A program made the position numbers and the translations under genes. 64,000 nucleotides of DNA from Enterococcus asini ATCC 700915 (GTDB lineage Bacteria; Bacillota; Bacilli; Lactobacillales; Enterococcaceae): positions 124,001-188,000 of the forward strand of contig NZ_ASVU01000002.1 in assembly GCF_000407365.1 (NCBI RefSeq). The letters run 5' to 3'. Below, in pieces: positions 34,930-42,267 of the stretch (positions within the stretch are counted from its first letter, which is position 1; every line of letters starts with the position of its first letter). A model generated the notes under the pieces. That model ran no database searches and was not told the DNA's origin. It was given only the letters and a program-made list of their open reading frames with translations.

Positions 34930-34961
34930 TTGATATCACCAGCTTTAATAATGTTTTCAGC

Positions 34962-35834
34962 TTATAAATCATGTAAAATAATTTTTTCACACGATTGAAG
35001 CTGAGTAATAGGGCTTGCAAACAAAAATTCTGTCGCTCGTGTTTTACGATTTGCTGAGTAAACTAACTCATACTCATATGAGTGTTGAACAGAATGATAG
35101 AGGTCCGAAATTTGTGGTGCTTTGTCATAAGTTAGGATCCAGAAATAATCATCCATACCAAGTATTTCATTTCTCATGTTTTCATGTTGCTCGTGATTGA
35201 AAAATGAGAGATAGAGGGATTGACCTTGTTGGTAATATGGTGGGTCAAAGAATGTAAATAGTTGTTCTCGTGGATAGTTTTCTTTTAGGATAGGAACTAA
35301 ATCTGCTGCATCAAGATTATATAGTTGAACCCGATTTCTATACTCGGCAATCTTTTTAATTTTCTTGATAGAGGTTTCTTTCGTAAACCTACAATCGATG
35401 AGGTAGCTTCCTTGTTGAGTTTGACCACCGATTGGCCCACCGGAAATAATGCCACTCACATTTGTGCGATTTAGAAAGAATGTCGCAAAAGCACCTTGAA
35501 TAGACTCTGGATCTTGTCCAACAGTAGCATATATTTCTTTTTGTTTGTGCCATTCATCAAGCGTGATTGGTGTGTTGATAATCATTTGAATGAACTCATC
35601 TGTATGGTTCAGACAAGCATTCCAAAATGAATAGATAGCCGGATCATAATCATTTACAATTGCAGACTCAATATGGCCACCAAGCAATAATTCCCATGTT
35701 ACTCCTGATCCACCTGCGAACGGTTCGCAATAAATAGGATCCTCAATACCATTGTGTTCGATAGTAGATTTTACAAATTTCCATAGTTGGCTTTTCCCAC
35801 CTGGATATCTAAGCGGGGATTTTGTTTGTGGCAT
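34962..35834 (-). CDS. DNA adenine methyltransferase, D12 class (Dam-like)
   Basis: A 290-residue N6-adenine methyltransferase. The SAM-binding motif LRYPGGKSQLWKFV near the N-terminus, the EPFAGGSGVTWELLL motif I and the catalytic DPPY (FFDPPYYQQGQSLY) are visible in the alpha order of D12 enzymes. It has no restriction endonuclease partner nearby, so it is an orphan phage methylase, perhaps masking the element from host restriction. GAGGTG precedes the ATG at 35834. The IS3 copy begins only 26 bp upstream of the start, cutting it from its original neighbours. Confidence 0.9.
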   Translation of the reverse strand: MPQTKSPLRYPGGKSQLWKFVKSTIEHNGIEDPIYCEPFAGGSGVTWELLLGGHIESAIVNDYDPAIYSFWNACLNHTDEFIQMIINTPITLDEWHKQKEIYATVGQDPESIQGAFATFFLNRTNVSGIISGGPIGGQTQQGSYLIDCRFTKETSIKKIKKIAEYRNRVQLYNLDAADLVPILKENYPREQLFTFFDPPYYQQGQSLYLSFFNHEQHENMRNEILGMDDYFWILTYDKAPQISDLYHSVQHSYEYELVYSANRKTRATEFLFASPITQLQSCEKIILHDL

Positions 35835-35934
35835 ATTTATCACCTCGAGTCCAAGTTAGTGTTAGTATCAAATCTTAGACATCTTTTCGTAGAGACAGAA
35901 ATAAATTAAACTTATCTACGAGAGGATGGATTTT

Positions 35935-36189
35935 ATGACCCGATATGAAGAAAATTTTAAACAGATGATTGTTGAACTAAATCAAACTGGACGTTCTGTT
36001 CGAGGGTTGGCGAAAGAATATGGCTTAGCTGAAGCGACGATTTATAAGTGGAAGAATTTATACTTACCTGATCCGTCCACAGGACTAACCGGAAAAGAAG
36101 CGGCTGATTTGAGAAAAGAAAATGCTCGTTTGAAAGAGGAACTTGAAATATTAAAAAAAGCCGCAGCCATATTCTCTCGAAAGACCTGA
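35935..36189 (+). CDS. IS3-family transposase OrfA (copy A)
   Basis: An 84-residue helix-turn-helix protein (RSVRGLAKEYGLAEATIYKW) with a leucine-zipper-like tail (DLRKENARLKEELEILKKAA). GAGAGGATGG supports the ATG at 35935. A seven-A tract at 36153-36159 fits a -1 frameshift site: slipping there joins OrfA to the OrfB frame as the fused OrfAB transposase, the usual mechanism in IS3 elements. Confidence 0.88.
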   Translation: MTRYEENFKQMIVELNQTGRSVRGLAKEYGLAEATIYKWKNLYLPDPSTGLTGKEAADLRKENARLKEELEILKKAAAIFSRKT

Positions 36190-36239
36190 AGTCACTTGTC
36201 CGATTCATTGAAAAATGGTGTAAGGATTACACTGTTTCT

Positions 36240-37061
36240 TTGTTGTGTCGGTTATTAGAAATTCCTAGGAGCGTCTACTATTTTTATAAAAATAAATCGT
36301 TAACAGCTACAGAAGTCAGAAATAACCAATTGAAAAAGAAGATTTCAACGATCTTTTTTGATCATAAACAGAGATATGGTGCAACAAAAATCCATCAAGT
36401 GTTGCTAAAAGAAGGAATTTCAGTATCTCTTAAGCATGTTCAAAAATTGATGAAACAATTAAATCTAAGGTCAATTGTGGTTAAGAAATACAGACCTCAA
36501 CGGTCTGTTCAGCCGGTTGTTTTAAAAGAGAACATCTTAAATCAGGACTTTTCTACTAAAACTATCTGTGAAAAATGGGTAGCTGATATCACCTACATTC
36601 CAACTAAGAAAAATGGTTGGTGTTACTTATCTTCAATTATGGATTTACACACGAAAAAGATTATTAGCTATACATTTTCTAAGCGAATGACTGTCGATTG
36701 TGTGTTACAAACACTCAATCAAGCGAAACAACGGTACCACATTCCAGAAGGAATGATTCTACACACCGATTTAGGTAGTCAATATACAGCAATCGAAGTG
36801 GAAAGTTGGCTTGAAAACAATAAAATAAGACATTCCTATAGTCGCAAAGGAACACCCTATGATAATGCAGGAATTGAGTCCTTCCATGCATCATTGAAAA
36901 AAGAAGAAGTATACACGACGACTTACTCAGACTTCGAAGAAGCGAATCGAGCACTATTTAGTTACATTGAAGGATTTTATAACCGGAATCGAATTCACAG
37001 CTCGATTCACTATCTAACCCCTCAGGAGTTTGAAGAGTTAGCAAAAGAAAAAATGGCGTAA
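36240..37061 (+). CDS. IS3-family transposase OrfB (copy A)
   Basis: The catalytic half of the IS3 transposase, 273 residues from the TTG at 36240. The frame is open upstream to the frameshift site near 36159 (reading KDLKSLVRFIEKWCKDY), so the real product is mainly the OrfAB fusion. The DDE core is complete: Asp in WVADITYIPTK, Asp in LHTDLGSQYTA and Glu in AGIESFHASLKKEEVY. An HTH_21-type segment (RYGATKIHQVLLKEGISVS) precedes it. Looks active. Confidence 0.9.
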   Translation: MLCRLLEIPRSVYYFYKNKSLTATEVRNNQLKKKISTIFFDHKQRYGATKIHQVLLKEGISVSLKHVQKLMKQLNLRSIVVKKYRPQRSVQPVVLKENILNQDFSTKTICEKWVADITYIPTKKNGWCYLSSIMDLHTKKIISYTFSKRMTVDCVLQTLNQAKQRYHIPEGMILHTDLGSQYTAIEVESWLENNKIRHSYSRKGTPYDNAGIESFHASLKKEEVYTTTYSDFEEANRALFSYIEGFYNRNRIHSSIHYLTPQEFEELAKEKMA

Positions 37062-37103
37062 CCGTCTCTACTAAAATGTGTCCAAGATATTGACTCAAAT
37101 CCA

Positions 37104-37412
37104 ATGCAAAAATTGGTAAAAAATCTCGACAAAGCAATTGCTGCTATGTTGACTTGTTTTGGGTATAGCAATCAGCCGTCACCCGCCAGCGAGTACTGGA
37201 CGCAGCCAGGCCTTTACGAGCTCTTAGTTGATGATACATGGTACGGAGATATCCATCTAAAAAACAAGTCGACATGGAAAATGGGGAAAGGGTCTAACAT
37301 CTGGATTGACGAGGTAGTGATGGATGGTAAAATTCCACGAGGTCGCACAATGATGGGTAAGTCAAAACGTTATGTCACGTTAAATAAAAAGTATGTAAAA
37401 AAAATCGGTTAA
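37104..37412 (+). pseudogene. C-terminal fragment of a phage lysin-like protein (DUF5776-like domain)
   Basis: The frame is open from the IS3 end, with an ATG directly at the junction, so the visible 102-residue frame is a fragment created by the insertion or deletion and not a native gene. Its last 70 residues (from YWTQPGLYELLVDDTWYGDI to KRYVTLNKKYVKKIG) resemble the cell-wall-binding module at the C-terminus of endolysins from lactic acid bacterial phages, where YVTANKKYV-type endings are common. A terminator follows. This marks the old lysis module of the prophage. Confidence 0.55.
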
Positions 37413-37430
37413 AACAAAGTTTAGCAGATC

Positions 37431-37471
37431 AAAAAGCCCGGAATCCCCTAGCTGAGGTCCCGAGCTTTTTT
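37431..37471 (+). terminator. Intrinsic terminator after the lysin fragment
   Basis: AAAAAGCCCGG...CCC/GGTCC...GAGCTTTTTT, an imperfect GC-rich hairpin with a T-run. Confidence 0.7.
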
Positions 37472-37556
37472 AATGGGCAACTATCTGAAATAGCATATCA
37501 CTTGCAAAAATTGTTTTTTTTTGTTTATATATTATGCGGAACAACGTATTTCACAA

Positions 37557-37616
37557 AAAAGTAGCCGGTCTCAGAAAACTTGGGGAAGATTCTTTGGGAG
37601 AAAACCGGCTACTTTT
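37557..37616. terminator. Bidirectional terminator-like hairpin
   Basis: AAAAGTAGCCGGT pairs with ACCGGCTACTTTT across a 34-base loop that itself has CTC/GAG pairing. It would terminate the minus-strand peptide gene at 37687-37791. Confidence 0.72.
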
Positions 37617-37686
37617 CGTGTACATAGAGCCAATAAATTAATGAAGGCTCACAAGTAGAGTACCACTGAAAAAACGAGAGCGCAAT

Positions 37687-37791
37687 TCATTTCGAGAAAA
37701 GTTTCAGAACAACAATGATGACAATAATCATTCCCAAAAAAAATAACGAGTACAATAGTATGGTCAAAATGGTATCTAGTATTTTTCTCAT
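37687..37791 (-). CDS. 34-residue hydrophobic membrane peptide
   Basis: A short gene with a good ribosome site (GAGGTG, six bases before the ATG at 37791). The peptide begins MRKILDTILTILLYSLFFLG, continues as one hydrophobic helix and ends with KLFSK: a single membrane span with basic ends, the general design of type I toxin or other tiny phage membrane peptides. It has its own terminator and a promoter-proximal divergent sRNA candidate. I do not recognise a named family; it lacks the Fst signature. Confidence 0.55.
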   Translation of the reverse strand: MRKILDTILTILLYSLFFLGMIIVIIVVLKLFSK

Positions 37792-37937
37792 TGGTATCAC
37801 CTCGGCATCATTATAACACATGAATATTTAGCTAAAATAACTGAAACGATAAAGAATATACATAATATAGGCTGCCCGCATTATTTCCCTCGAAAATATT
37901 GTAACATCGATATTTGCAAATAATTTTTGCGTTTTTA

Positions 37938-37966
37938 TTGCTTGTAGTTTATTTCTATGCTATGAT
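37938..37966 (+). promoter_or_regulatory. Promoter of the predicted sRNA
   Basis: TTGCTT, 17 bases, TATGAT. Confidence 0.65.
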
Positions 37967-37972
37967 TTATTT

Positions 37973-38121
37973 GAAGTTAGATTGTAATTCTTTGAATAGC
38001 GCGAAATTATATTATGCGAATAATATATAATCAGTAAGCTGCCTGTGTGGTAGTCGCCTCAAAGTTGTCTACTTCATTGATATAGAATTTAAAGATCCTA
38101 GCGAAAGCTAAGGTCTTTTTT
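37973..38121 (+). ncRNA. Predicted small RNA of about 150 nt
   Basis: Begins after a near-consensus promoter and ends in a terminator hairpin AAGATCCTAGC-GAAA-GCTAAGGTCTT followed by TTTTT (38092-38120). No frame longer than a few codons with a ribosome site exists within it. It is divergent from the 34-residue membrane peptide gene in the island between the two IS3 copies, so it could be an antitoxin-like RNA, although no long complementarity to that gene is evident by eye. Confidence 0.55.
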
Positions 38122-38332
38122 GGGTCACGTGCTCACACTTGCATAGTATTTTTTATGGTATCGGTTACTGATTTTTTAAACACAACTTTTTTATAATATG
38201 TAAGTATACATTAAAATTTAATTATAAATAAACAACGATATTGAAAAATAATAGATAAAACTCTATTATATAAGAGTTGCTATGTCGCTTTGGATTTGAG
38301 TCAATATCTTGGACACATTTTAGTAGAGACGG

Positions 38333-39154
38333 TTACGCCATTTTTTCTTTTGCTAACTCTTCAAACTCCTGAGGGGTTAGATAGTGAATCGAGCTGTGAA
38401 TTCGATTCCGGTTATAAAATCCTTCAATGTAACTAAATAGTGCTCGATTCGCTTCTTCGAAGTCTGAGTAAGTCGTCGTGTATACTTCTTCTTTTTTCAA
38501 TGATGCATGGAAGGACTCAATTCCTGCATTATCATAGGGTGTTCCTTTGCGACTATAGGAATGTCTTATTTTATTGTTTTCAAGCCAACTTTCCACTTCG
38601 ATTGCTGTATATTGACTACCTAAATCGGTGTGTAGAATCATTCCTTCTGGAATGTGGTACCGTTGTTTCGCTTGATTGAGTGTTTGTAACACACAATCGA
38701 CAGTCATTCGCTTAGAAAATGTATAGCTAATAATCTTTTTCGTGTGTAAATCCATAATTGAAGATAAGTAACACCAACCATTTTTCTTAGTTGGAATGTA
38801 GGTGATATCAGCTACCCATTTTTCACAGATAGTTTTAGTAGAAAAGTCCTGATTTAAGATGTTCTCTTTTAAAACAACCGGCTGAACAGACCGTTGAGGT
38901 CTGTATTTCTTAACCACAATTGACCTTAGATTTAATTGTTTCATCAATTTTTGAACATGCTTAAGAGATACTGAAATTCCTTCTTTTAGCAACACTTGAT
39001 GGATTTTTGTTGCACCATATCTCTGTTTATGATCAAAAAAGATCGTTGAAATCTTCTTTTTCAATTGGTTATTTCTGACTTCTGTAGCTGTTAACGATTT
39101 ATTTTTATAAAAATAGTAGACGCTCCTAGGAATTTCTAATAACCGACACAACAA
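38333..39154 (-). CDS. IS3-family transposase OrfB (copy B)
   Basis: Identical 273-residue catalytic part to copy A, with Asp, Asp and Glu of the DDE core in VADITYIP, HTDLGSQYT and IESFHASLKKE. Expressed as OrfAB by -1 frameshifting in the mirrored A7 tract near 39240. Confidence 0.9.
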   Translation of the reverse strand: MLCRLLEIPRSVYYFYKNKSLTATEVRNNQLKKKISTIFFDHKQRYGATKIHQVLLKEGISVSLKHVQKLMKQLNLRSIVVKKYRPQRSVQPVVLKENILNQDFSTKTICEKWVADITYIPTKKNGWCYLSSIMDLHTKKIISYTFSKRMTVDCVLQTLNQAKQRYHIPEGMILHTDLGSQYTAIEVESWLENNKIRHSYSRKGTPYDNAGIESFHASLKKEEVYTTTYSDFEEANRALFSYIEGFYNRNRIHSSIHYLTPQEFEELAKEKMA

Positions 39155-39204
39155 AGAAACAGTGTAATCCTTACACCATTTTTCAATGAATCGGACAAGT
39201 GACT

Positions 39205-39459
39205 TCAGGTCTTTCGAGAGAATATGGCTGCGGCTTTTTTTAATATTTCAAGTTCCTCTTTCAAACGAGCATTTTCTTTTCTCAAATCAGCCGCTTCTTT
39301 TCCGGTTAGTCCTGTGGACGGATCAGGTAAGTATAAATTCTTCCACTTATAAATCGTCGCTTCAGCTAAGCCATATTCTTTCGCCAACCCTCGAACAGAA
39401 CGTCCAGTTTGATTTAGTTCAACAATCATCTGTTTAAAATTTTCTTCATATCGGGTCAT
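39205..39459 (-). CDS. IS3-family transposase OrfA (copy B)
   Basis: Identical to copy A OrfA: 84 residues with helix-turn-helix and leucine-zipper-like tail, start ATG at 39459 after GAGAGGATGG. Confidence 0.88.
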   Translation of the reverse strand: MTRYEENFKQMIVELNQTGRSVRGLAKEYGLAEATIYKWKNLYLPDPSTGLTGKEAADLRKENARLKEELEILKKAAAIFSRKT

Positions 39460-39572
39460 AAAATCCATCCTCTCGTAGATAAGTTTAATTTATTTCTGTC
39501 TCTACGAAAAGATGTCTAAGATTTGATACTAACACTACTTTTATATTATATATGTAAGGAGAAAATTGAATA

Positions 39573-40259
39573 ATGAAAAAGAAAAAATATGTAATCGGAA
39601 CACTCATCGTTGTACTAACATTTATTGGTTTATCTGGTAAAAATTATGCAGATAGCATTTTAAAATGGGGTGGGGAAGATCATATTTCTACCATCAATAG
39701 TAACTTAGACAAGTTGAGTAACTCACTATCAGTCAAGGAACAGAAAATCGCACAATTAACCAATGAATCAACTAGTACACAGAACCAATTAAATCAGGTT
39801 CAAAAAGATATTGACGGTTATCGGCAACAGTTAGAGAATTTAAAAAATGAAAATAATCAACTAGCTGGAGAAAAAACTAGTTTAGAATCTCAATTAAATA
39901 GTAAAAATGGAGAGTTACAATCTAAACAGCAAGAAATTGCGGACAAATTGAAAGAAATTGATCAAAAAAATCAAGAGATCAATCAGAAAAATCAAGAATG
40001 GAATTCTAAACTGCAAGAAGCATTAAATCAAGCGAATGATCTGCGAAATACCATTAATTCACTAAATAACCAAATCAACACATTAAACAGTGAAAAGAAT
40101 TCTTTACAAGCAGAGCTCGATTCTACTAAACAGCAGTTAGCAAATGCAACTAAAGAAAATTCTGATTTAAAAGCGTATATTGATAAATTAAACAAAGCTC
40201 ACCAAGATGTAAAAGACATAGCGAACAAGTCCCAACAATTAGTCGACCAACATAAATAA
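39573..40259 (+). CDS. Secreted or membrane-anchored coiled-coil protein
   Basis: A 228-residue protein with an N-terminal hydrophobic signal or anchor (KKYVIGTLIVVLTFIGLSG), a 40-residue linker, and about 170 residues of Gln/Asn/Lys-rich coiled coil (for example EIDQKNQEINQKNQEWNSKL). There is no LPXTG motif or catalytic domain. AAGGAG lies ten bases before the ATG, only 39 bp after IS copy B, so its promoter may lie at the IS end. Such proteins at the end of prophages often alter the host surface. Function unknown. Confidence 0.75.
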   Translation: MKKKKYVIGTLIVVLTFIGLSGKNYADSILKWGGEDHISTINSNLDKLSNSLSVKEQKIAQLTNESTSTQNQLNQVQKDIDGYRQQLENLKNENNQLAGEKTSLESQLNSKNGELQSKQQEIADKLKEIDQKNQEINQKNQEWNSKLQEALNQANDLRNTINSLNNQINTLNSEKNSLQAELDSTKQQLANATKENSDLKAYIDKLNKAHQDVKDIANKSQQLVDQHK

Positions 40260-40263
40260 ATTA

Positions 40264-40300
40264 AAAAAGATCTTAGCCTACCTACGCTAAGATCTTTTCT
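40264..40300. terminator. Intrinsic terminator
   Basis: AAAAGATCTTAGC pairs with GCTAAGATCTTTT after the coiled-coil gene. Confidence 0.88.
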
Positions 40301-40301
40301 A

Positions 40302-40330
40302 TTGCACATGTAAGCGTTACATTGTATAAT
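40302..40330 (+). promoter_or_regulatory. Consensus promoter with a palindrome in its spacer
   Basis: TTGCAC, 17 bases, TATAAT. The spacer holds TGTAA-GCG-TTACA, a 5-bp inverted repeat well placed for a repressor. Confidence 0.72.
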
Positions 40331-40336
40331 AAAACC

Positions 40337-40394
40337 AATCCAAGAAAATCTTTATTTTCTGCAAGGAGCATTCGAGTAATCGGGAGCTCTTTTT
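40337..40394 (+). ncRNA. Very short predicted transcript ending in a terminator
   Basis: From the promoter above to the hairpin GAGC-ATT-CGA-GTAA-TCG-GGA-GCTC followed by TTTTT. Too short for a gene; it could be a small RNA or an attenuated leader for downstream RNA. Confidence 0.42.
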
Positions 40395-40465
40395 GTGTTA
40401 AAATAGTATAATTCTTGTTGCTGAAACCGTTTTATGCTAAACTGACATTCAGAAACTATCCATTT

Positions 40466-40517
40466 CTACTCCCTTTTAGGGAGGGCAGGCACCCTGGCGA
40501 TAGGTGCCTGTTTTTTT
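40466..40517 (+). terminator. Paired hairpins ending in a T-run
   Basis: CTCCC/GGGAG then CAGGCACC/GGTGCCTG followed by TTTTTTT. A TATAAT at 40407 could start a short RNA of about 100 nt ending here, although no -35 is seen. Confidence 0.62.
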
Positions 40518-40613
40518 ATTGCGTTGAAACCTAAAAATGATAAACTACTAATTAGAGAGTAGTCCACTCTCGCTTTCTTTTGCCCACTCTTTATCCTACT
40601 AGAGAGTGGGTAT

Positions 40614-40868
40614 TTATATTCTCATCATTTCAAACTCCATCATAATCTTCGTCATGCCTACCACTGCATATTTCTTCACTACAAACTGTTTCCTACTATT
40701 GTAATCTCCAGCTACTACTATCTTACTACCTTCGGCTACGTCAGCCAGAAAGGAGAGAGAGTGGGTAGCAATCAGGCAGCTAACCTCATCTACCTTAAAA
40801 TAGACGAGAGGGCGCTCTGACATCTTAATTATTTTAACCTTACTAACAATACCTCTGATAGTCTCCAT
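40614..40868 (-). CDS. Small hypothetical protein after the YolD-like gene
   Basis: An 84-residue beta-rich protein (METIRGIVSKVKIIKMSERP start, VDEVSCLIATHSLSFLADV, EGSKIVVAGDYNSRKQFVVKKY) whose layout resembles a small OB-fold nucleic-acid binding protein, though this is a guess from composition. It begins one base after the stop of the YolD-like gene, so the two are co-translated; the longer frame to 40973 overlaps that gene and is not used. Hairpins with repeated AGAGTGG/CCACTCT lie downstream at 40560-40612. Confidence 0.65.
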   Translation of the reverse strand: METIRGIVSKVKIIKMSERPLVYFKVDEVSCLIATHSLSFLADVAEGSKIVVAGDYNSRKQFVVKKYAVVGMTKIMMEFEMMRI

Positions 40869-40869
40869 G

Positions 40870-41229
40870 TTAATCCTCCAATTCTGACCATTTGGCCACG
40901 GACTCAAACTCGACATTGCGAATCTCTGACAGCTTAATTTTCTCGCCTCCGACATAGATCGTACTCTCGTCATAACCTTGTATCATTCCGCAAACATCCG
41001 GGAGGTAGCTATTTGCTACAACTATATCCAACTGCACAGCAATCCGCTTGTTTTTAATCGCGGCCTCAGACAGCACGGCGCCGATTTCCTCCTCGGTCAG
41101 CTTTTCTTTTGGCTTGATTACGATAGCAGCTTGCTTACGTTGCTTGGCAATCGTCGCGGTATGTTCGCTCAAGAAAAAGCCGTTCCACTTTAATTTCTTC
41201 CGGTCATGATAGGGATGTAGTTCGCTCAT
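40870..41229 (-). CDS. YolD-like family protein
   Basis: A 119-residue protein of the YolD-like family: the N-terminal HPYHDRKKLKWNGFFLSEHT is the family signature, followed by a predicted small beta-barrel (VCGMIQGYDESTIYVGGEKIKLSEI). YolD-like genes often accompany Y-family (UvrX/ImpB) DNA polymerases in phages and plasmids; no polymerase gene is here, so the partner may have been lost. The ATG at 41229 follows GAGGTGAATGAT. Confidence 0.8.
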   Translation of the reverse strand: MSELHPYHDRKKLKWNGFFLSEHTATIAKQRKQAAIVIKPKEKLTEEEIGAVLSEAAIKNKRIAVQLDIVVANSYLPDVCGMIQGYDESTIYVGGEKIKLSEIRNVEFESVAKWSELED

Positions 41230-41294
41230 ATCATTCACCTCGTTAAAATTATACAAACATACGTTCGTAAAAATCAAGCGAACAGAATGTAAAG

Positions 41295-41402
41295 TTAGGA
41301 GGCGAGGACATCTAAGTAGGACGCCGAACGGAAAAGCAACATAATAATAGAAGAAATCAAAATCATGATTGATAAAATGTAAAGGTATTTTAGATATTTC
41401 AT
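41295..41402 (-). CDS. 35-residue hydrophobic membrane peptide
   Basis: AAAAGGAGG lies eight bases before the ATG at 41402. The peptide begins MKYLKYLYILSIMILISSII and ends RSASYLDVLAS: one membrane span near the N-terminus. It precedes the YolD-like gene on the same strand and is the last gene before the inner attachment repeat. No family recognised; similar in plan to the peptide at 37687-37791 but not in sequence. Confidence 0.5.
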   Translation of the reverse strand: MKYLKYLYILSIMILISSIIMLLFRSASYLDVLAS

Positions 41403-41504
41403 GGTGTACCTCCTTTTAAGAGAAGGTACGCAAGAGGTGCACAAAAAAACACGATTAAGAAATGAGTAACATAAAATAATCGAGGTTTAGTGTGGGAATA
41501 TGAA

Positions 41505-41530
41505 TTTTTGGGTAGTTTTTGGGTAGTTAG
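41505..41530 (+). repeat. Candidate integrase arm-type repeats, inner end of element 1
   Basis: Two TTTTTGGGTAG units in tandem, resembling the TGGGTA pair at 31111-31132. Confidence 0.45.
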
Positions 41531-41584
41531 ACAAAAAGAAAAGCCCTAAACCCTTATATACCAAGGATTTAGAGCTTGTTATTG

Positions 41585-41634
41585 AAGCGGGTGACGAGAA
41601 TCGAACTCGCGACGGAAGCTTGGGAAGCTTCTGT
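41585..41634 (-). repeat. Attachment-site copy between the two elements (50 bp of tRNA-Gly)
   Basis: Fifty bases identical to the 3' two-thirds of the tRNA-Gly gene (tRNA acceptor, T arm and anticodon arm), ending where the D-arm would begin. It is not a functional tRNA. It marks the junction of elements 1 and 2. Confidence 0.9.
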
Positions 41635-41694
41635 GTTAACAGCATGGCTCTCAAATCCTTGCTCTATCAGTATTTTTACTATACCAATACTGGC

Positions 41695-41714
41695 TAGTTT
41701 AGATAATAGTTTAG
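41695..41714 (+). repeat. Direct repeat at the left end of element 2
   Basis: TAGTTTAGATAATAGTTTAG, identical to 48664-48683 at the other end; internal TAGTTTAG doubling suggests integrase arm sites. Confidence 0.7.
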
Positions 41715-42212
41715 GTTCATAAAGACAAAAAAGGTGTGGGGTATATAGGAAAAGAATGAAGCTAAATTAATAAGTCCCTTTTCACAGTTATAAAAATAAT
41801 CAAGTTTTATATTGTTACTAGCTGAATATTTAACATCTGATGATATAGTCCCTCTACTGAAGCACTATTGATATAACAAGTGCTTCATTATTATTCTCAA
41901 ATGTTTAAAATTTGAAATATCAATCCTTACTGTAAATAGCTTCATGTGTGAAAGAAAACGATAAAATTTTGATAATCAAAAATAATCCGCTTAAATAACG
42001 TGACTTCGTTGTTGATTGTTGGTGTCCCCATTTGGCTACATCACAATAAAGATTTCTTTTGAAATTCTACTTGGTGGCGAATTACTTCGGAAATCAAAAA
42101 AATTCATTCAATTATTTTATAAACTCATTTTAATGAGCTAATACTATCTATCTGTGTATTATGTAAAAGAACAATAGCGCATAAGCAAATGATTTTACTT
42201 ATTTATCTCTAA
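41715..42212. other. AT-rich gene-free stretch in element 2
   Basis: No coding frame with a ribosome site is visible on either strand. The only notable structure is a hairpin GAAGCACT/AGTGCTTC (41859-41886). Confidence 0.6.
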
Positions 42213-42248
42213 TATAATACAATTAATTCAGTACCTACCGATTGGTAC
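42213..42248 (+). promoter_or_regulatory. Promoter -10 and TetR-type operator upstream of the RclA-like gene
   Basis: TATAAT at 42213-42218 is followed by GTACC-TACCGATT-GGTAC (42231-42248), which also contains TACC-GATT-GGTA. The palindrome covers the likely transcription start, as expected for repression by the TetR-family protein encoded downstream. Confidence 0.6.
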
Positions 42249-42267
42249 AGAAAAATGGAGGGTTTGT

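Larger units (their letters stand above)
35860..37103 (+). mobile_element. IS3-family insertion sequence, copy A, 1244 bp
   Basis: Bounded by TG...CA ends with imperfect inverted repeats (…AATCTTAGACATCTTTTCGT and …ATATCTTGGACACATTTTAG side by side, both running into AGTAGAGAC/CGTAGAGAC). Contains OrfA and OrfB with a frameshift site. Copy B (38291-39534) has the same length and identical proteins in the opposite orientation. No 3-4 bp target duplication flanks copy A (TAG left, ATG right), suggesting loss of adjacent DNA. Confidence 0.9.
38291..39534 (-). mobile_element. IS3-family insertion sequence, copy B, 1244 bp
   Basis: Inverted relative to copy A with the same length, ends and proteins. 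No 3-4 bp target duplication is evident (CTT left, CTA right). The recent, apparently identical copies can recombine and invert the 1.2-kb segment between them. Confidence 0.9.

Noticed and set aside
37104-37412. An intact gene starting at the ATG at 37104
   Set aside because: The ATG directly abuts the IS end, has no ribosome site, and the frame is open back into the IS; it is a headless fragment.
38000-38125. Fst/par-type toxin-antitoxin locus
   Set aside because: A terminator and promoter fit, but no Fst-like peptide is encoded on either strand here.
40870-40973. Longer version of the 84-residue protein starting at 40973
   Set aside because: It would overlap the YolD-like gene by 100 bases; the ATG at 40868 lies right after that gene's stop codon.
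41585-41634. A second tRNA-Gly gene on the minus strand
   Set aside because: Only the 3' part is present; the D-arm and 5' acceptor strand are missing, so it is an attachment-site duplicate.
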